Source: Streptomyces qinglanensis (GTDB lineage: Bacteria; Actinomycetota; Actinomycetes; Streptomycetales; Streptomycetaceae). Taken from it: a stretch of DNA of 64,000 nucleotides. The position numbers were made by a program, and so were the translations under genes. Below, piece after piece: positions 1-8,042 of the stretch; position 1 is the first letter of the stretch; each line of letters starts with the position of its first letter. The stretch covers positions 1-64,000 of the forward strand of contig NZ_FOGO01000019.1 in the NCBI RefSeq assembly GCF_900111245.1. The letters run 5' to 3'. Under the pieces are notes generated by a model. That model had not been told where the DNA came from, ran no database searches, and worked only from the letters and a program-made list of their open reading frames with translations.

Positions 1-782
1 GTCAGCAGCGCCGCCATACCGGCCTGCAACACCATGAACACCGTCGAATCCGACCGCCGCGCCAACCCCACCAGACCCCGATGCAGCTCAGCGTCCAGCT
101 CGAACGTCAACTGGGCGCCCTCGTAGCCGGCCGTGGCCGGCCGGGGCCGGTCGGTGGGGAAGGTCACCTGCTCCGGCAATCCCGCCAGCTCCGCACGCCA
201 GTAGTCCACCTGCTCGGAGAACACGCTCTCCGGGTCGGTCTCGTCGCCCAGCAGTTCGCGTTGCCAGAGCGTGTAGTCGACGTACTGGACGGGAAGCTCG
301 GACCACTCCGGGTCACGCTGCTCGACGCGGGCGGTGTACGCCTCCACCAGGTCACGCGTCAGCGGAGCCATCGACCAGCCGTCACCCGCGATGTGATGCA
401 TGAGCAGCATCAGGACACACTCGTCGGGCCGGAGCCGGAACAGCCATGCGCGCAGGGGGACGTCCGAGGAGAGGTCGAAGGTGTGGCGGGCTGCGGAGTC
501 CAGGGCACGCGGCAGCTCGTCCTCGGAGACCGGCCTGCTCTCCCAGACGAGGTCGAACGCATCCGCGGGGAGGACGAGCTGGTGCGGCTCGCCGTCGACC
601 TCCGGGAACACCGTACGCAGGGATTCGTGCCGCTCCATCACGTCCCGAAGTGCCGCCCGAAGCGCCTCTGCGTCGACATCGCCTTTGAGCCGAAGCGTCA
701 GCGGCATGTTGTACGTGGCCGACGGCCCCTCCAGCTTGTGCAGGAACCACAGGCGACGCTGAGCGAAGGACAACGGGATCAC
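1..782 (-). CDS. Nonribosomal peptide synthetase, N-terminal condensation domain (partial, runs off the left edge)
   Basis: This is the first 260 codons of an NRPS, reading toward the window start. The visible part is one condensation (C) domain, which joins an upstream acyl or peptidyl group to an amino acid on a carrier protein. The C1 motif LSFAQRRLWFL lies at residues 4-14, RHESLRTVF follows, the catalytic HHIAGDG is at residues 129-135, and YVDYTLWQRE marks C4. Both catalytic His and the Asp-Gly are present, so the domain should be active. The GTG start at 782 is chosen because AAGGA lies about 9 nt upstream and C1 follows at once, as in NRPSs that begin with a C domain. Adenylation and carrier domains, and so the substrate, are outside the window. 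It is divergent from the methyltransferase/P450/NOS set and may share its pathway, which is inference. Confidence 0.9.
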   Translation of the reverse strand, partial: MIPLSFAQRRLWFLHKLEGPSATYNMPLTLRLKGDVDAEALRAALRDVMERHESLRTVFPEVDGEPHQLVLPADAFDLVWESRPVSEDELPRALDSAARHTFDLSSDVPLRAWLFRLRPDECVLMLLMHHIAGDGWSMAPLTRDLVEAYTARVEQRDPEWSELPVQYVDYTLWQRELLGDETDPESVFSEQVDYWRAELAGLPEQVTFPTDRPRPATAGYEGAQLTFELDAELHRGLVGLARRSDSTVFMVLQAGMAALL

Positions 783-1656
783 GAGCTGATTCCTTCTGGG
801 TCGTCGGACAAAGCTCTTGGGCACGCCCCCATGGCACCCACGACTCGTCGGATGGACGAGTCCGTGCGGCGAGAGGACAGCGGAGTAGCTGTCAGCAGGC
901 GTGGAAAAGTCAGATCGAGGAGAACAGGGAACACGGCACAGGAATGCCGGAAGGAAAGAGAGTCGGCCGAAGCCGTGGCATCAGAGCCGTTCGGCGGGAT
1001 TTCGTGGTGCGGATTCCGCGGCTATCGCGTGTCGGCTCTACCGCGTGCGCACACGTCGGGCCCTGCCGCAATCGCTCATCTCGAGGTCGCCCGCTCCGGG
1101 CGCACCACACCGGCATCGTCGGTCGTCTTCGGACCCCAACACAAAGCCCCCCGTAGCGCCTTGTCGTTTGGTCGGGCGTAACTCCGCCCGGGCGGCGTCA
1201 CATTGGCCGCGTACCCCCGGAGTGAAACACACCCGACCCACGACGTGTCAAGGTCGAATCCGGCGCCCCCCTGAGCGCCGCCGAGGTCGCCAAACCCGAG
1301 TACACGTAGGGGAGTTGAGCGTGCAAGCGGGTTCCGGACGGGACTGCCGGAGCGTCACCCGGAAGGGCGGCACCGGGACGGGGTAGATGCTCTGACATCC
1401 TTCCCCCGAAGCCGTCCCGCATGTGATCCACCTCATACGCCCGAGCCGGAGATTTCGCATAGCGTGTCCAGCCGGTGACGGAAGATGCCGACGTTCGGCG
1501 CCTGTCCGCCCCGTTCTCGCTCCGTTTCCGCCTCGTTTCCATCCCACTCCGGCCTTCGGGAGCCGTACTCCTCCCACTCGACCGATTCCGCGCGGCCCAG
1601 CGCACCATCCGAATGCGGAGCGTCTCCCGTCCGACCCTGAGGGACGTGCAAGGTTC
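783..1656. other. 874-bp divergent intergenic region
   Basis: This is the spacer between the NRPS (leftward) and the methyltransferase (rightward). No open frame here resembles a known protein on either strand, and the frames that exist have biased, arginine-rich compositions typical of antisense reading of GC-rich DNA. It must carry the two divergent promoters and is large enough for regulator sites. I could not pick out a convincing -35/-10 pair or operator by eye. Confidence 0.5.
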
Positions 1657-2379
1657 ATGCCAGAAAACAATGCCCGGCGCAGCGCTCTCGAGATCCTGGA
1701 AAAGCAGCGGCAGTTCGACCTCACCCTGGCGGAGATCGACGACATCGAGGGGTTCGATGCGTTCCTCGGGGTGGAGACGGGCGAGCCGGTGGAGCCCTGG
1801 GAAGTTCTGGAGGCGGACGACCGCACCCTGGAGAACAATTCACGCTATTCCCCGACGCCGGTCCGCACCGTGCGCGCCGCGCTCACCGCGGCCGCTGTCC
1901 GGCACGAGGAGATCTCCTTCGTCGACTTCGGTTCGGGCAAGGGACGCGTGCTGCTCATCGCCGCCGAACACCCCTTCAAGCGCGTCATCGGGGTGGACTT
2001 CTCCTCCGAGCTCTGCGCGACGGCCAGGAAGAACGTCGAGTGCACCGTCAGGAACCCGCCGGTGCGCCGGAGCCCGATCGAGATCCACCACCAGGACGCG
2101 CGCGAGTTCGCCATCCCCGACGACGCAGGGTTCTTCTACTTCTACGAGCCCTTCTCGGCGGCCGTCGCCGCGGCAGTCCTCGACAACATCGAGGCGTCCC
2201 TCGCCCGGCTCCCACGCGACGCGGTGCTGTGCTTCGTGGGATCGAGCCTGCTCACCGAGGTGGAACGGCGCGGTGCCTGGGCGCAGTCGGGCGACACCCT
2301 CGCCTCACCGGACGCCGATTACTACAGCACCCGGCTCTACACGTACACGAACGGCTCCGCAGGAGAGCGTCCCGGGTAG
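1657..2379 (+). CDS. Class I SAM-dependent methyltransferase
   Basis: A 240-residue cytosolic enzyme with a Rossmann methyltransferase fold. The SAM-binding glycine loop VDFGSGKGR is at residues 89-97, followed by an acidic strand end (IGVDFS) and a motif near QDAREF. The substrate cannot be read from the sequence. The frame is open upstream to 1423, but ATG 1657 is preferred: the protein begins soluble and charged there, and GAGGGA and AAGG lie just upstream. It is the first gene of a rightward set with a P450 (54-nt gap) and a nitric oxide synthase, so a tailoring role on the NRPS product (O-, N- or C-methylation) is reasonable inference. It could also be an unrelated protein or small-molecule methyltransferase. 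Confidence 0.75.
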   Translation: MPENNARRSALEILEKQRQFDLTLAEIDDIEGFDAFLGVETGEPVEPWEVLEADDRTLENNSRYSPTPVRTVRAALTAAAVRHEEISFVDFGSGKGRVLLIAAEHPFKRVIGVDFSSELCATARKNVECTVRNPPVRRSPIEIHHQDAREFAIPDDAGFFYFYEPFSAAVAAAVLDNIEASLARLPRDAVLCFVGSSLLTEVERRGAWAQSGDTLASPDADYYSTRLYTYTNGSAGERPG

Positions 2380-2433
2380 ACGCTCCCCGGCACAGCTCCT
2401 CAGCACCTCCGTACCGAAGGCGAGTCACTCTGC

Positions 2434-3666
2434 ATGTCCAGCCTCATCACACCCGATCCCGGCGCTGTGGACACACTGGATCTGACCGATCCGCGCACCC
2501 ACGCCGAGTACGATCTCACCCGGGTGTGGCAGCGGCTGCGGAAGGAGCAGCCCTTCTACAAGCACCGTCCGGTGGGCGGTTCGGAGGGATTCTGGGTCGT
2601 TTCGCGCTACGAGGACGTCTCCACCCTCTACCGCGACACCAGGCGCTTCACCTCCGAGAAGGGGAATGTTCTCACCACGCTCCTCCTGGGCGGTGACTCG
2701 GCGGCGGGCATGATGGCCGCGGTGACGGACGGCCCGCGCCACAACGACCTGCGCAGGATCCTGCTGAAGGCGTTCTCGCCGCGGGCGCTGACGGGAGTCG
2801 TGGAGAACATCCAGGCCGCCGCCCGGCAGCTCCTGCTCGACGCCGTCGCACGGGAGGAGTGCGACTTCGCGCGGGACGTGGCCGCGCACATCCCGCTCAA
2901 CGCGATCTGCGACCTTATGGCCGTGCCCCAGGCGGACCGTCCCTTCGTACTGGAGTGCACCGAGGCGGCGCTCGGGTCCGACGGTGGAGCCCAGTCCCCC
3001 GCTGTCGCCTGGCAGGCACGCAACGACATCCTCGCCTACTTCGAGAAGCTGGCCACCGAGCGCCGGAGGAACCCCGGCACTGACGCGGTCAGTCTGCTCG
3101 CCACCGGCACCCTCGAGGGCAAGCCGCTCACCATGGACGAAATCGTCGTCAACTGCTACAGCCTCATCCTCGGCGGCGACGAGACCAGTCGCCTCTCGAT
3201 GACGGGTGCTGTGGCGGCGTTCCTCGAACACCCGGATCAGTGGCGTGCGCTGCTCGACGGCGAGGTGGAAATCTCCACCGCCGTCGAGGAGGTGCTGCGC
3301 TGGACGACACCCGCGATCCACTTCGGCCGGTCCGCGCTGGAGGATGTGCCCGTCGGCGACCAGGGGCAGCAGATCAAGGCCGGCGACGTCGTCACTCTCT
3401 GGAACAACTCGGCCAACATGGATGAAGAGGTCTTCGCGAACCCGGGCCGCTTCGACCTCGCCCGCACCCCGAACAAGCACATCGCCTTCGGCTACGGGCC
3501 GCATTTCTGCCTCGGGGCTTACCTCGGGCGCGCCGAGATCGCCGCCATGCTCACAGCGCTCCGCGACATCGTGACCACGATCGAGCCGAACGGGGAGCCG
3601 CGCCGCGTCTACTCCAACCTGTTGTCCGGCATGACCAGCCTCCCGGTGGTCCTGCGCCCCGCGTGA
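2434..3666 (+). CDS. Cytochrome P450, candidate nitrating or hydroxylating tailoring enzyme
   Basis: A complete soluble bacterial P450 of 410 residues. The I-helix motif GGDET is at 247-251 (the acid-threonine pair for oxygen activation is present), the K-helix ExxR at 286-289, and the heme loop FGYGPHFCLG has its ligand Cys at 359. There is no membrane anchor or fused reductase, so ferredoxin partners must come from elsewhere. It lies between a methyltransferase and a nitric oxide synthase. In thaxtomin (TxtE) and rufomycin (RufO) biosynthesis a P450 next to NOS nitrates Trp or Tyr with NO and oxygen, and the same role is inferred here from context only. The alternative is a beta-hydroxylase acting on carrier-bound amino acids, since this P450 class is common beside NRPSs. 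Confidence 0.9.
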   Translation: MSSLITPDPGAVDTLDLTDPRTHAEYDLTRVWQRLRKEQPFYKHRPVGGSEGFWVVSRYEDVSTLYRDTRRFTSEKGNVLTTLLLGGDSAAGMMAAVTDGPRHNDLRRILLKAFSPRALTGVVENIQAAARQLLLDAVAREECDFARDVAAHIPLNAICDLMAVPQADRPFVLECTEAALGSDGGAQSPAVAWQARNDILAYFEKLATERRRNPGTDAVSLLATGTLEGKPLTMDEIVVNCYSLILGGDETSRLSMTGAVAAFLEHPDQWRALLDGEVEISTAVEEVLRWTTPAIHFGRSALEDVPVGDQGQQIKAGDVVTLWNNSANMDEEVFANPGRFDLARTPNKHIAFGYGPHFCLGAYLGRAEIAAMLTALRDIVTTIEPNGEPRRVYSNLLSGMTSLPVVLRPA

Positions 3667-3904
3667 CGCAGGGGGCAGGACGGGCGCAGGCTGCCCGCCG
3701 CACAAGGAGGGCGTGGCGTTCGAAGCCGCGGACACCGGGAACTGCTCTGTGCGCCGGCACTGAACACCGACATGTCGGTTTCCGGAACCTCCGGTCTCCC
3801 GGCGCGCTGGACAGGGGCGTTAACCTCTAGCTTTGCTCCCCCGAGGCCGCTGTCGGCCAGCTTCGTCTGTGGCGTGGACGGCCTCCGCCCCCTGTGAGGT
3901 ACCC

Positions 3905-5077
3905 GTGCACTTCGATGCCTGCCCCGTACCGGCGTCCCCCTCTGCCTCCGGCCTCCCCGGACCGCCCGCGGGCCCCGTCGCCGACCGGGACGAGGCGGAG
4001 GAGTTCCTCCACCAGTTCCACACCGAGCACCCCGCGCTGCCGGTTCCGCTCAGCACCCGGCTGCAGGAGGTCCGGGCCGCCATCGACGCGACGGGCACCT
4101 ACTGGCACACCCCGGAGGAGCTCACCTGGGGAGCACGGGTGGCGTGGCGCAACTCCGCCCGCTGTATCGGACGGCTGTACTGGCAGAGCCTGCAGGTCCT
4201 GGACCGCCGGAACGCGCACTCCGCAGAGGAGATCCATCACCACCTCACCGACCACCTGCGCCAGGCCACCAACGGGGGCCGCATCCGCCCCGTGATCTCC
4301 GTCTTCGCGCCCGACACACCCGCACGTCCCGCACCCCGAGTCTGGAACGACCAGCTCGTCCGGTACGCGGGCCACCGGCGCGCGGACGGCACCGTGCTGG
4401 GCGACCCGGTGAGCGCCGACCTGACCGCGGCGGTGCGGCGCCTGGGCTGGCAGGGCCCGGAGGGGATGTTCGACGTGCTGCCGCTCGTCGTCGACACCCC
4501 CGGCGACAAGCCCCGGCTCTTCGACCTCCCGCCGGACGCGGTCCTGGAGGTCCCCCTCCGGCATCCCGAGTGCAGCCGGATCGACCAGCTCGGCCTGCGC
4601 TGGTACGGAGTTCCGGTGATATCCAGCATGCGACTGCGGATCGGCGGCGTCGACTACCCCCTCGCCCCGTTCAACGGCTGGTACATGGGCACCGAGATAG
4701 GCGCCCGCAACCTCGTCGACGAGGACCGCTACAACCTGCTGCCCACGGTGGCCGCCTGCCTGGGCCTCGACACCAGCAGCGAGGCCACGCTCTGGCGGGA
4801 CCGCGCACTCGTCGAGATCAACGTCGCCGTACTGCACTCCTTCCAGGCCGCCGGAGTGCGCATCAGCGACCACCACACCGAGTCCCGCCGCTTCCTCACC
4901 CATCTCGCCAAGGAGGAGCAGCAGGGCCGTACCGTCACCGCGGACTGGAGCTGGATCGTTCCTCCGGTCTCCGGTGGCCTCACTCCGGTCTTCCACCGCT
5001 ACTACGACGAGGTGGAACAGCGCCCCAACTTCCATCCGGGCGCGGACCTCTCCGCCCGCATGCGGGACACCGCCTGA
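3905..5077 (+). CDS. nos: Nitric oxide synthase oxygenase domain protein
   Basis: A 390-residue bacterial NOS oxygenase, which oxidises L-arginine to citrulline and NO using heme and tetrahydropterin/folate and borrowed reductases. The heme-ligand motif WRNSARCIGR spans residues 81-90 with Cys 87. The Arg-binding segment FNGWYMGTEIG starts at 256, with the substrate-binding Glu at 264. The C-terminal region (DWSWIVPP, then PVFH) matches the pterin side of the family. There is no reductase module, as usual for bacterial NOS. A TTG at 3833 also opens the frame, but GTG 3905 has GAGG five bases upstream and gives the usual family length. Standing behind a P450 and opposite an NRPS, it resembles txtD-type genes that supply NO for nitration, although other Streptomyces and Bacillus NOS serve stress defence or signalling. 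Confidence 0.92.
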   Translation: MHFDACPVPASPSASGLPGPPAGPVADRDEAEEFLHQFHTEHPALPVPLSTRLQEVRAAIDATGTYWHTPEELTWGARVAWRNSARCIGRLYWQSLQVLDRRNAHSAEEIHHHLTDHLRQATNGGRIRPVISVFAPDTPARPAPRVWNDQLVRYAGHRRADGTVLGDPVSADLTAAVRRLGWQGPEGMFDVLPLVVDTPGDKPRLFDLPPDAVLEVPLRHPECSRIDQLGLRWYGVPVISSMRLRIGGVDYPLAPFNGWYMGTEIGARNLVDEDRYNLLPTVAACLGLDTSSEATLWRDRALVEINVAVLHSFQAAGVRISDHHTESRRFLTHLAKEEQQGRTVTADWSWIVPPVSGGLTPVFHRYYDEVEQRPNFHPGADLSARMRDTA

Positions 5078-5085
5078 ACCGACGA

Positions 5086-5680
5086 GTTCACGCAGTCGCG
5101 AGCTGTCGGGATCGTAGCCGAGCGCCTGGCGCAGATGGGCGACGGCCGCCTGCGCCGCCCGGTCCCGGTCGGCGTGGAACTGCCGGCCCGCCGGGTCCAG
5201 GAACGTCATGCGGGCCAGGTTGTCCGCCCGGCTGAAGGAGGCGCGTGGAGCACGTCGGCCAGGGCGTTGGTGGCAAGCAGGTCCAGGGTGCGGTTCACGA
5301 CGAAGGCCGGGGTGCGGGCCTAGCCGTCCATGAGCTGACGCAGCGCGGGACCGACCCGGTCGGTGGCGTGCGTGGACGGGAGACGGGTCGCCCGGTGCCG
5401 TCCCGGCCGGCCGGTGGAGGTGGGCCCGGGCCTCCGTGTCGAGGCGCAGTGCGCGGCCGGGAGCGTCCAGCACCTGCGGCGACGTTGCGCTCCCGGCCCT
5501 GTTCCAGGCAGGTGTAGTAGTCGGCGTTCATCCCGGCCAGGACGGCGACTTCCGCGCGGCGCAGTCCGGCGACCCGGCGGACGCCGTAGCTCGCCGGGGC
5601 GGCGGCCAGGGCGCGGCCGATCGTCGCCGCACCGCCGGGCGGGCGGAGACGGCGATCCGTCCGCGCCGGGACTCCGGCCG
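5086..5680 (-). pseudogene. Ruined XRE-family regulator with MmyB-like ligand domain
   Basis: Pieces of a Streptomyces helix-turn-helix regulator survive in at least two or three frames. An HTH segment reading YGVRRVAGLRR, AEVAVLAG and MNADYYTCLEQGRERN lies around 5490-5600. After a frame change comes PGRALRLDTEARAHLHR (about 5425-5470). Next is the start of the ligand-binding domain, with ARMTFLDPAGRQF and RLRELVGSG close to 5090. In intact relatives such as the gene at 63025-63930 this domain continues another 100-150 residues; here homology stops at the 3' end of the NOS gene. So the gene is both frameshifted and truncated. It may once have regulated the neighbouring cluster, or it marks the junction where that cluster was inserted. 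Exact ends are approximate. Confidence 0.75.
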
Positions 5681-5748
5681 CCGCCGGCTCCTCCGCGGCG
5701 CCGCGAAGGGGCCGGCGGAACAGGCGCCGCGGCCCGCCCTGGTCCGGC

Positions 5749-6336
5749 TCAGCGGTTGCCGAGCCGGGCCAGGGTGGCGTCGAGGTCGGCGGCGCGGGGG
5801 CGGTTGTGAGGCAGCTTGGCGAGCACGGCAGCCATGCCGCAGGTGTTGGTGAGGGCCGAGAAGACCAGTCCGGCGGCGATGCCGGCGGACAGCAGTTGGA
5901 AGGCCGGGTGGACGAGCAGGCCGAGGAGGAGGCCGAGGAGGACGACCGTACCGGCGGTGAAGCGGACCTGCCGCTCCATGCCCCAGGTGGCGCCGCCGGC
6001 GCTCTGCGGGCGGTGCAGGTCGTGGCCGTCGGCGGCCCAGGCGCCGGTGCCGCCGGAGAGGGTGGCGGTCTCGATGCCGTTCTCGGCGAGGACCCGGCAG
6101 GCGCTCTCGGACCGGGCGCCGGACGCGCAGACGACGAGGATGTCGCCGCGGTCGGCCGCGCGGCGGATGTCGGGCAGGGCCCGCCGTATCTGGTCGAGGG
6201 GGACGTTCAGCGCGCCGGGCAGGTGCCCGCCGGCGTATTCGCCAGGGGTGCGGACGTCGATGACGGTCAGCTCGTGCAGCCGGGTGCGGGCTTCTCCGGT
6301 ACCGAGGGCGGTGGGCGCGGTCATGGCAGATGTCAT
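5749..6336 (-). CDS. Rhodanese domain fused to DUF2892 membrane domain (YgaP-like)
   Basis: A 195-residue inner-membrane sulfurtransferase. Residues about 15-110 form a rhodanese domain with VIDVRTPGEY and the catalytic loop VVCASGARSE (Cys 70), which carries the persulfide. Residues about 128-180 contain two hydrophobic helices of the DUF2892 type, as in E. coli YgaP. It probably moves sulfane sulfur at the membrane. The gene is divergent from the CstR-like repressor, and a GC-rich palindrome lies between them, so repression by CstR with release by persulfides is the likely control. ATG 6336 is used; a second ATG at 6324 is possible. Confidence 0.9.
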   Translation of the reverse strand: MTSAMTAPTALGTGEARTRLHELTVIDVRTPGEYAGGHLPGALNVPLDQIRRALPDIRRAADRGDILVVCASGARSESACRVLAENGIETATLSGGTGAWAADGHDLHRPQSAGGATWGMERQVRFTAGTVVLLGLLLGLLVHPAFQLLSAGIAAGLVFSALTNTCGMAAVLAKLPHNRPRAADLDATLARLGNR

Positions 6337-6373
6337 CCTTTTCTTTCGGTCGTGCCCCCTCGGGGCCGTATAT

Positions 6374-6387
6374 TACCCGTAGGGGTA
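6374..6387. promoter_or_regulatory. Candidate CstR/CsoR-type operator between divergent genes
   Basis: TACCCGTAGGGGTA is a near-palindrome with arms TACCC/GGGTA, the form expected for CsoR/CstR tetramers. It sits 18 nt before the repressor start and 38 nt before the divergent rhodanese start, so it could repress both. Two further copies precede the persulfide dioxygenase gene at 9425 and 9460. Confidence 0.75.
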
Positions 6388-6404
6388 TTTCACGAGGAGT
6401 GATG

Positions 6405-6692
6405 ATGGAGCTTGACCTGGCGGCAGCAGAACTGAAGGCGGTACTGAACCGGCTGCGCCGGGCACAGGGCCAGATCTCCGGGGTGATCCGGATGATCGAG
6501 GAGGGGCGGGACTGTGAAGAGGTCGTCACGCAGTTGGCAGCCGCGTCGCGCGCGCTGGACCGGGCCGGGTTCGCGATCATCGCCACCGGGCTGCAGCAGT
6601 GCCTGACCGAGATGGCGGACGGCAGCCGCTCCGGTGAGGACCGGGACGAGATGCGCGCCCGGCTGGAGAAGCTCTTCCTCTCCCTGGCCTGA
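6405..6692 (+). CDS. cstR: CsoR-family repressor of the persulfide-sensing CstR type
   Basis: A 95-residue all-helical DUF156 repressor. The two family cysteines are present at 37 (GRDCEEV) and 66 (GLQQC). Copper-sensing CsoR proteins have a His four residues before the second Cys; here that residue is Gly 62. The missing copper ligand points to the CstR branch, in which the two cysteines form a sulfur bridge with persulfides and release DNA. The neighbours (rhodaneses, persulfide dioxygenase, sulfur-compound permease) fit that sensor. ATG 6405 is preferred because GAGGAG lies 5 nt upstream; ATG 6402 directly before it and GTG 6399 are in frame. It should repress itself and the divergent gene through 6374-6387. 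Confidence 0.88.
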   Translation: MELDLAAAELKAVLNRLRRAQGQISGVIRMIEEGRDCEEVVTQLAAASRALDRAGFAIIATGLQQCLTEMADGSRSGEDRDEMRARLEKLFLSLA

Positions 6693-6702
6693 CCCGACCG
6701 TC

Positions 6703-6790
6703 CCGAGCCCCCGAGCCTCCGAGCCCGGCTGTTCCGAGTCCCGGAGCCCCCGAGCCCGGCCGCTCCGAGCCGTCCGCCCCGAGCCCCCGG
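6703..6790. repeat. Low-complexity CCGAGCC-rich spacer
   Basis: About eight or nine imperfect copies of a CCGAGCC/CCGAGTCC word fill the gap between the convergent cstR and permease genes. No clear hairpin was seen. It may be slippage-derived filler, with or without terminator function. Confidence 0.5.
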
Positions 6791-6802
6791 CGGCCCGCGT
6801 GC

Positions 6803-7543
6803 TCACACGACCACGTCCACGAGCATGAAGGCCGCCACACCCAGCAGGACGAGGGCGAAGATCCGCTGCAGGGTCCGGCCGGCGATCTTCGTGGCGAGGC
6901 GTTTCCCGTCCCAGGCGCCGAGGATCGCGGCCCCGGTGAACGGGGCGATCACCTCCCAGCGCAGGCCCCCGCCGCCGGTCCGCGCGGCGAGCGCGGCCAC
7001 CGAGTTCACGGTGATGACCAGCAGGCTCGTGCCCACGGCCTGCTTCATCCGCAGCCCGAGGACTCCCACCAGCGCGGGAACCGCGAGGAACCCGCCGCCG
7101 ACGCCGAGGAATCCCGTCACGGCACCCAGCCCGGCTCCCGCGCCCGCCGCCCTGGCGGGATGTATCCGCTCGGGCGGCTCGGAGTCCGCGGGCCGCAGCA
7201 TGCGCAGGGCGGCCAGCGCGGCGACGACCGCGAAGGCGGTGGTGAGTGCCGCTGCCGGGAGCCGGCCTGCCGCAGCCCCGGCCAGGACCGCGGGCACGAT
7301 GCCGGCGGCCGCGAACAGCGCCCCGGTCCGCCAGACGACGTTGCCGTCCCTGGCATGGGCGTAGAGGGCGGTGGCCGAGGTCGCGGTGACGATGATCAGG
7401 CTGGCGGTGGTCGCCGACGCCGGTGGGAACTCCAGCAGATAGATCAGCGCCGGTACGGCGAGCACGCTGCCACCGCCGCCGAGCGCTCCGAGGGCCAGGC
7501 CGACGACGGCACCGGCGACCAGGGCGACGATCAGGAGGCTCAC
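6803..7543 (-). CDS. TauE/SafE family permease
   Basis: A 246-residue membrane protein with about eight hydrophobic helices. It has the paired glycine-rich motifs of TauE/SafE carriers: LGALGGGGSVLAVPAL near the N-terminus and LGVGGGFLAVPALV in the second half. Members export or import sulfite, thiosulfate, sulfonates or related anions. In a CstR regulon the expected role is moving sulfite or another product of persulfide oxidation. The start is GTG 7543, whose GTGA overlaps the stop of the upstream rhodanese gene by 4 nt, so the two are translationally coupled. The frame is open further upstream, but that part overlaps the rhodanese gene and has no membrane character. Confidence 0.9.
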   Translation of the reverse strand: MSLLIVALVAGAVVGLALGALGGGGSVLAVPALIYLLEFPPASATTASLIIVTATSATALYAHARDGNVVWRTGALFAAAGIVPAVLAGAAAGRLPAAALTTAFAVVAALAALRMLRPADSEPPERIHPARAAGAGAGLGAVTGFLGVGGGFLAVPALVGVLGLRMKQAVGTSLLVITVNSVAALAARTGGGGLRWEVIAPFTGAAILGAWDGKRLATKIAGRTLQRIFALVLLGVAAFMLVDVVV

Positions 7544-7908
7544 GCTATCGAGCCGCTGTTCCCGCGTTCGTCGACGACCGGGAACCCGGCGGCGGCCCAC
7601 GCGTTCATGCCGCCCTCGACGTCCACCGCGTCCGCGTTCTGCTCGGTGAGGAGCTTCGCTGCCCGCTGGGAGCGGTGCCCGCTGCGGCAGATCACCACGA
7701 GCGGACGGCGCTGTGCGGCAGCGGGCAGGGCCGCGCCCGCTGCCAGCCCGGTCAGCGGGGCGTGCACGGCATCCGGGGCGTGCCCCGCCCGCCACTCGGG
7801 CTTCTCGCGCACATCCAGCAGGACCGCTTCGGGCCGGTCCCCGGAGGTGCGGGCGCGGGCCTCGTCCACGGACAGGCGCGGTGCGCTCCTACGGAAGCGG
7901 AACATCAT
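7540..7908 (-). CDS. Single-domain rhodanese
   Basis: A 122-residue rhodanese-like sulfurtransferase with LLDVREKPEW and the active loop VVICRSGHRSQ (Cys 74). It is cytosolic with no signal or membrane segment. It is the middle gene of a leftward set: persulfide dioxygenase, then this gene after a 134-nt spacer, then the coupled TauE/SafE permease. It probably takes sulfane sulfur from glutathione-like or mycothiol persulfides for transfer to the dioxygenase system. Two adjacent ATGs (7908 and 7905) follow AAAGGCGA; the first is used. Confidence 0.9.
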   Translation of the reverse strand: MMFRFRRSAPRLSVDEARARTSGDRPEAVLLDVREKPEWRAGHAPDAVHAPLTGLAAGAALPAAAQRRPLVVICRSGHRSQRAAKLLTEQNADAVDVEGGMNAWAAAGFPVVDERGNSGSIA

Positions 7909-7940
7909 CGACGTCGCCTTTCTCGTTCGGGTTCTCGTTT

Positions 7941-8001
7941 CGGGTGCGGCCGCCTCAAGGGTGGCCGCCCTCGGGTGCGGTCGCCTCAGGGGTGGCCGCC
8001 T
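7941..8001. repeat. Two 31-bp tandem copies in an intercistronic spacer
   Basis: A unit beginning CGGGTGCGG and ending GGTGGCCGCC occurs twice in tandem with a 31-bp period and few mismatches. A shorter third echo (CCTCAAGGGCGG) follows. It lies between the persulfide dioxygenase and rhodanese genes. Its inverted GGCGGCC/GGCCGCC words could form mRNA hairpins that set the relative expression of the two genes. Confidence 0.6.
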
Positions 8002-8042
8002 CAAGGGCGGTACGGGGCCGGGGCGTCCGGCCCCTGCGCGCT

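Noticed and set aside
81..1181. Long plus-strand open frame of 366 codons
   Set aside because: It is antisense to the NRPS condensation domain for most of its length and has no motif; open antisense frames are normal at this GC content.
1240..1270. GGTCGAATCC, similar to a tRNA T-loop
   Set aside because: The T-loop lacks one T, no acceptor stem or anticodon arm can be drawn around it, and no CCA-proximal pairing exists.
3827..5473. 548-codon minus-strand frame across the NOS gene
   Set aside because: Only its first part, beyond the NOS stop, has real content (the XRE regulator remnant). The rest is antisense to NOS and not coding.
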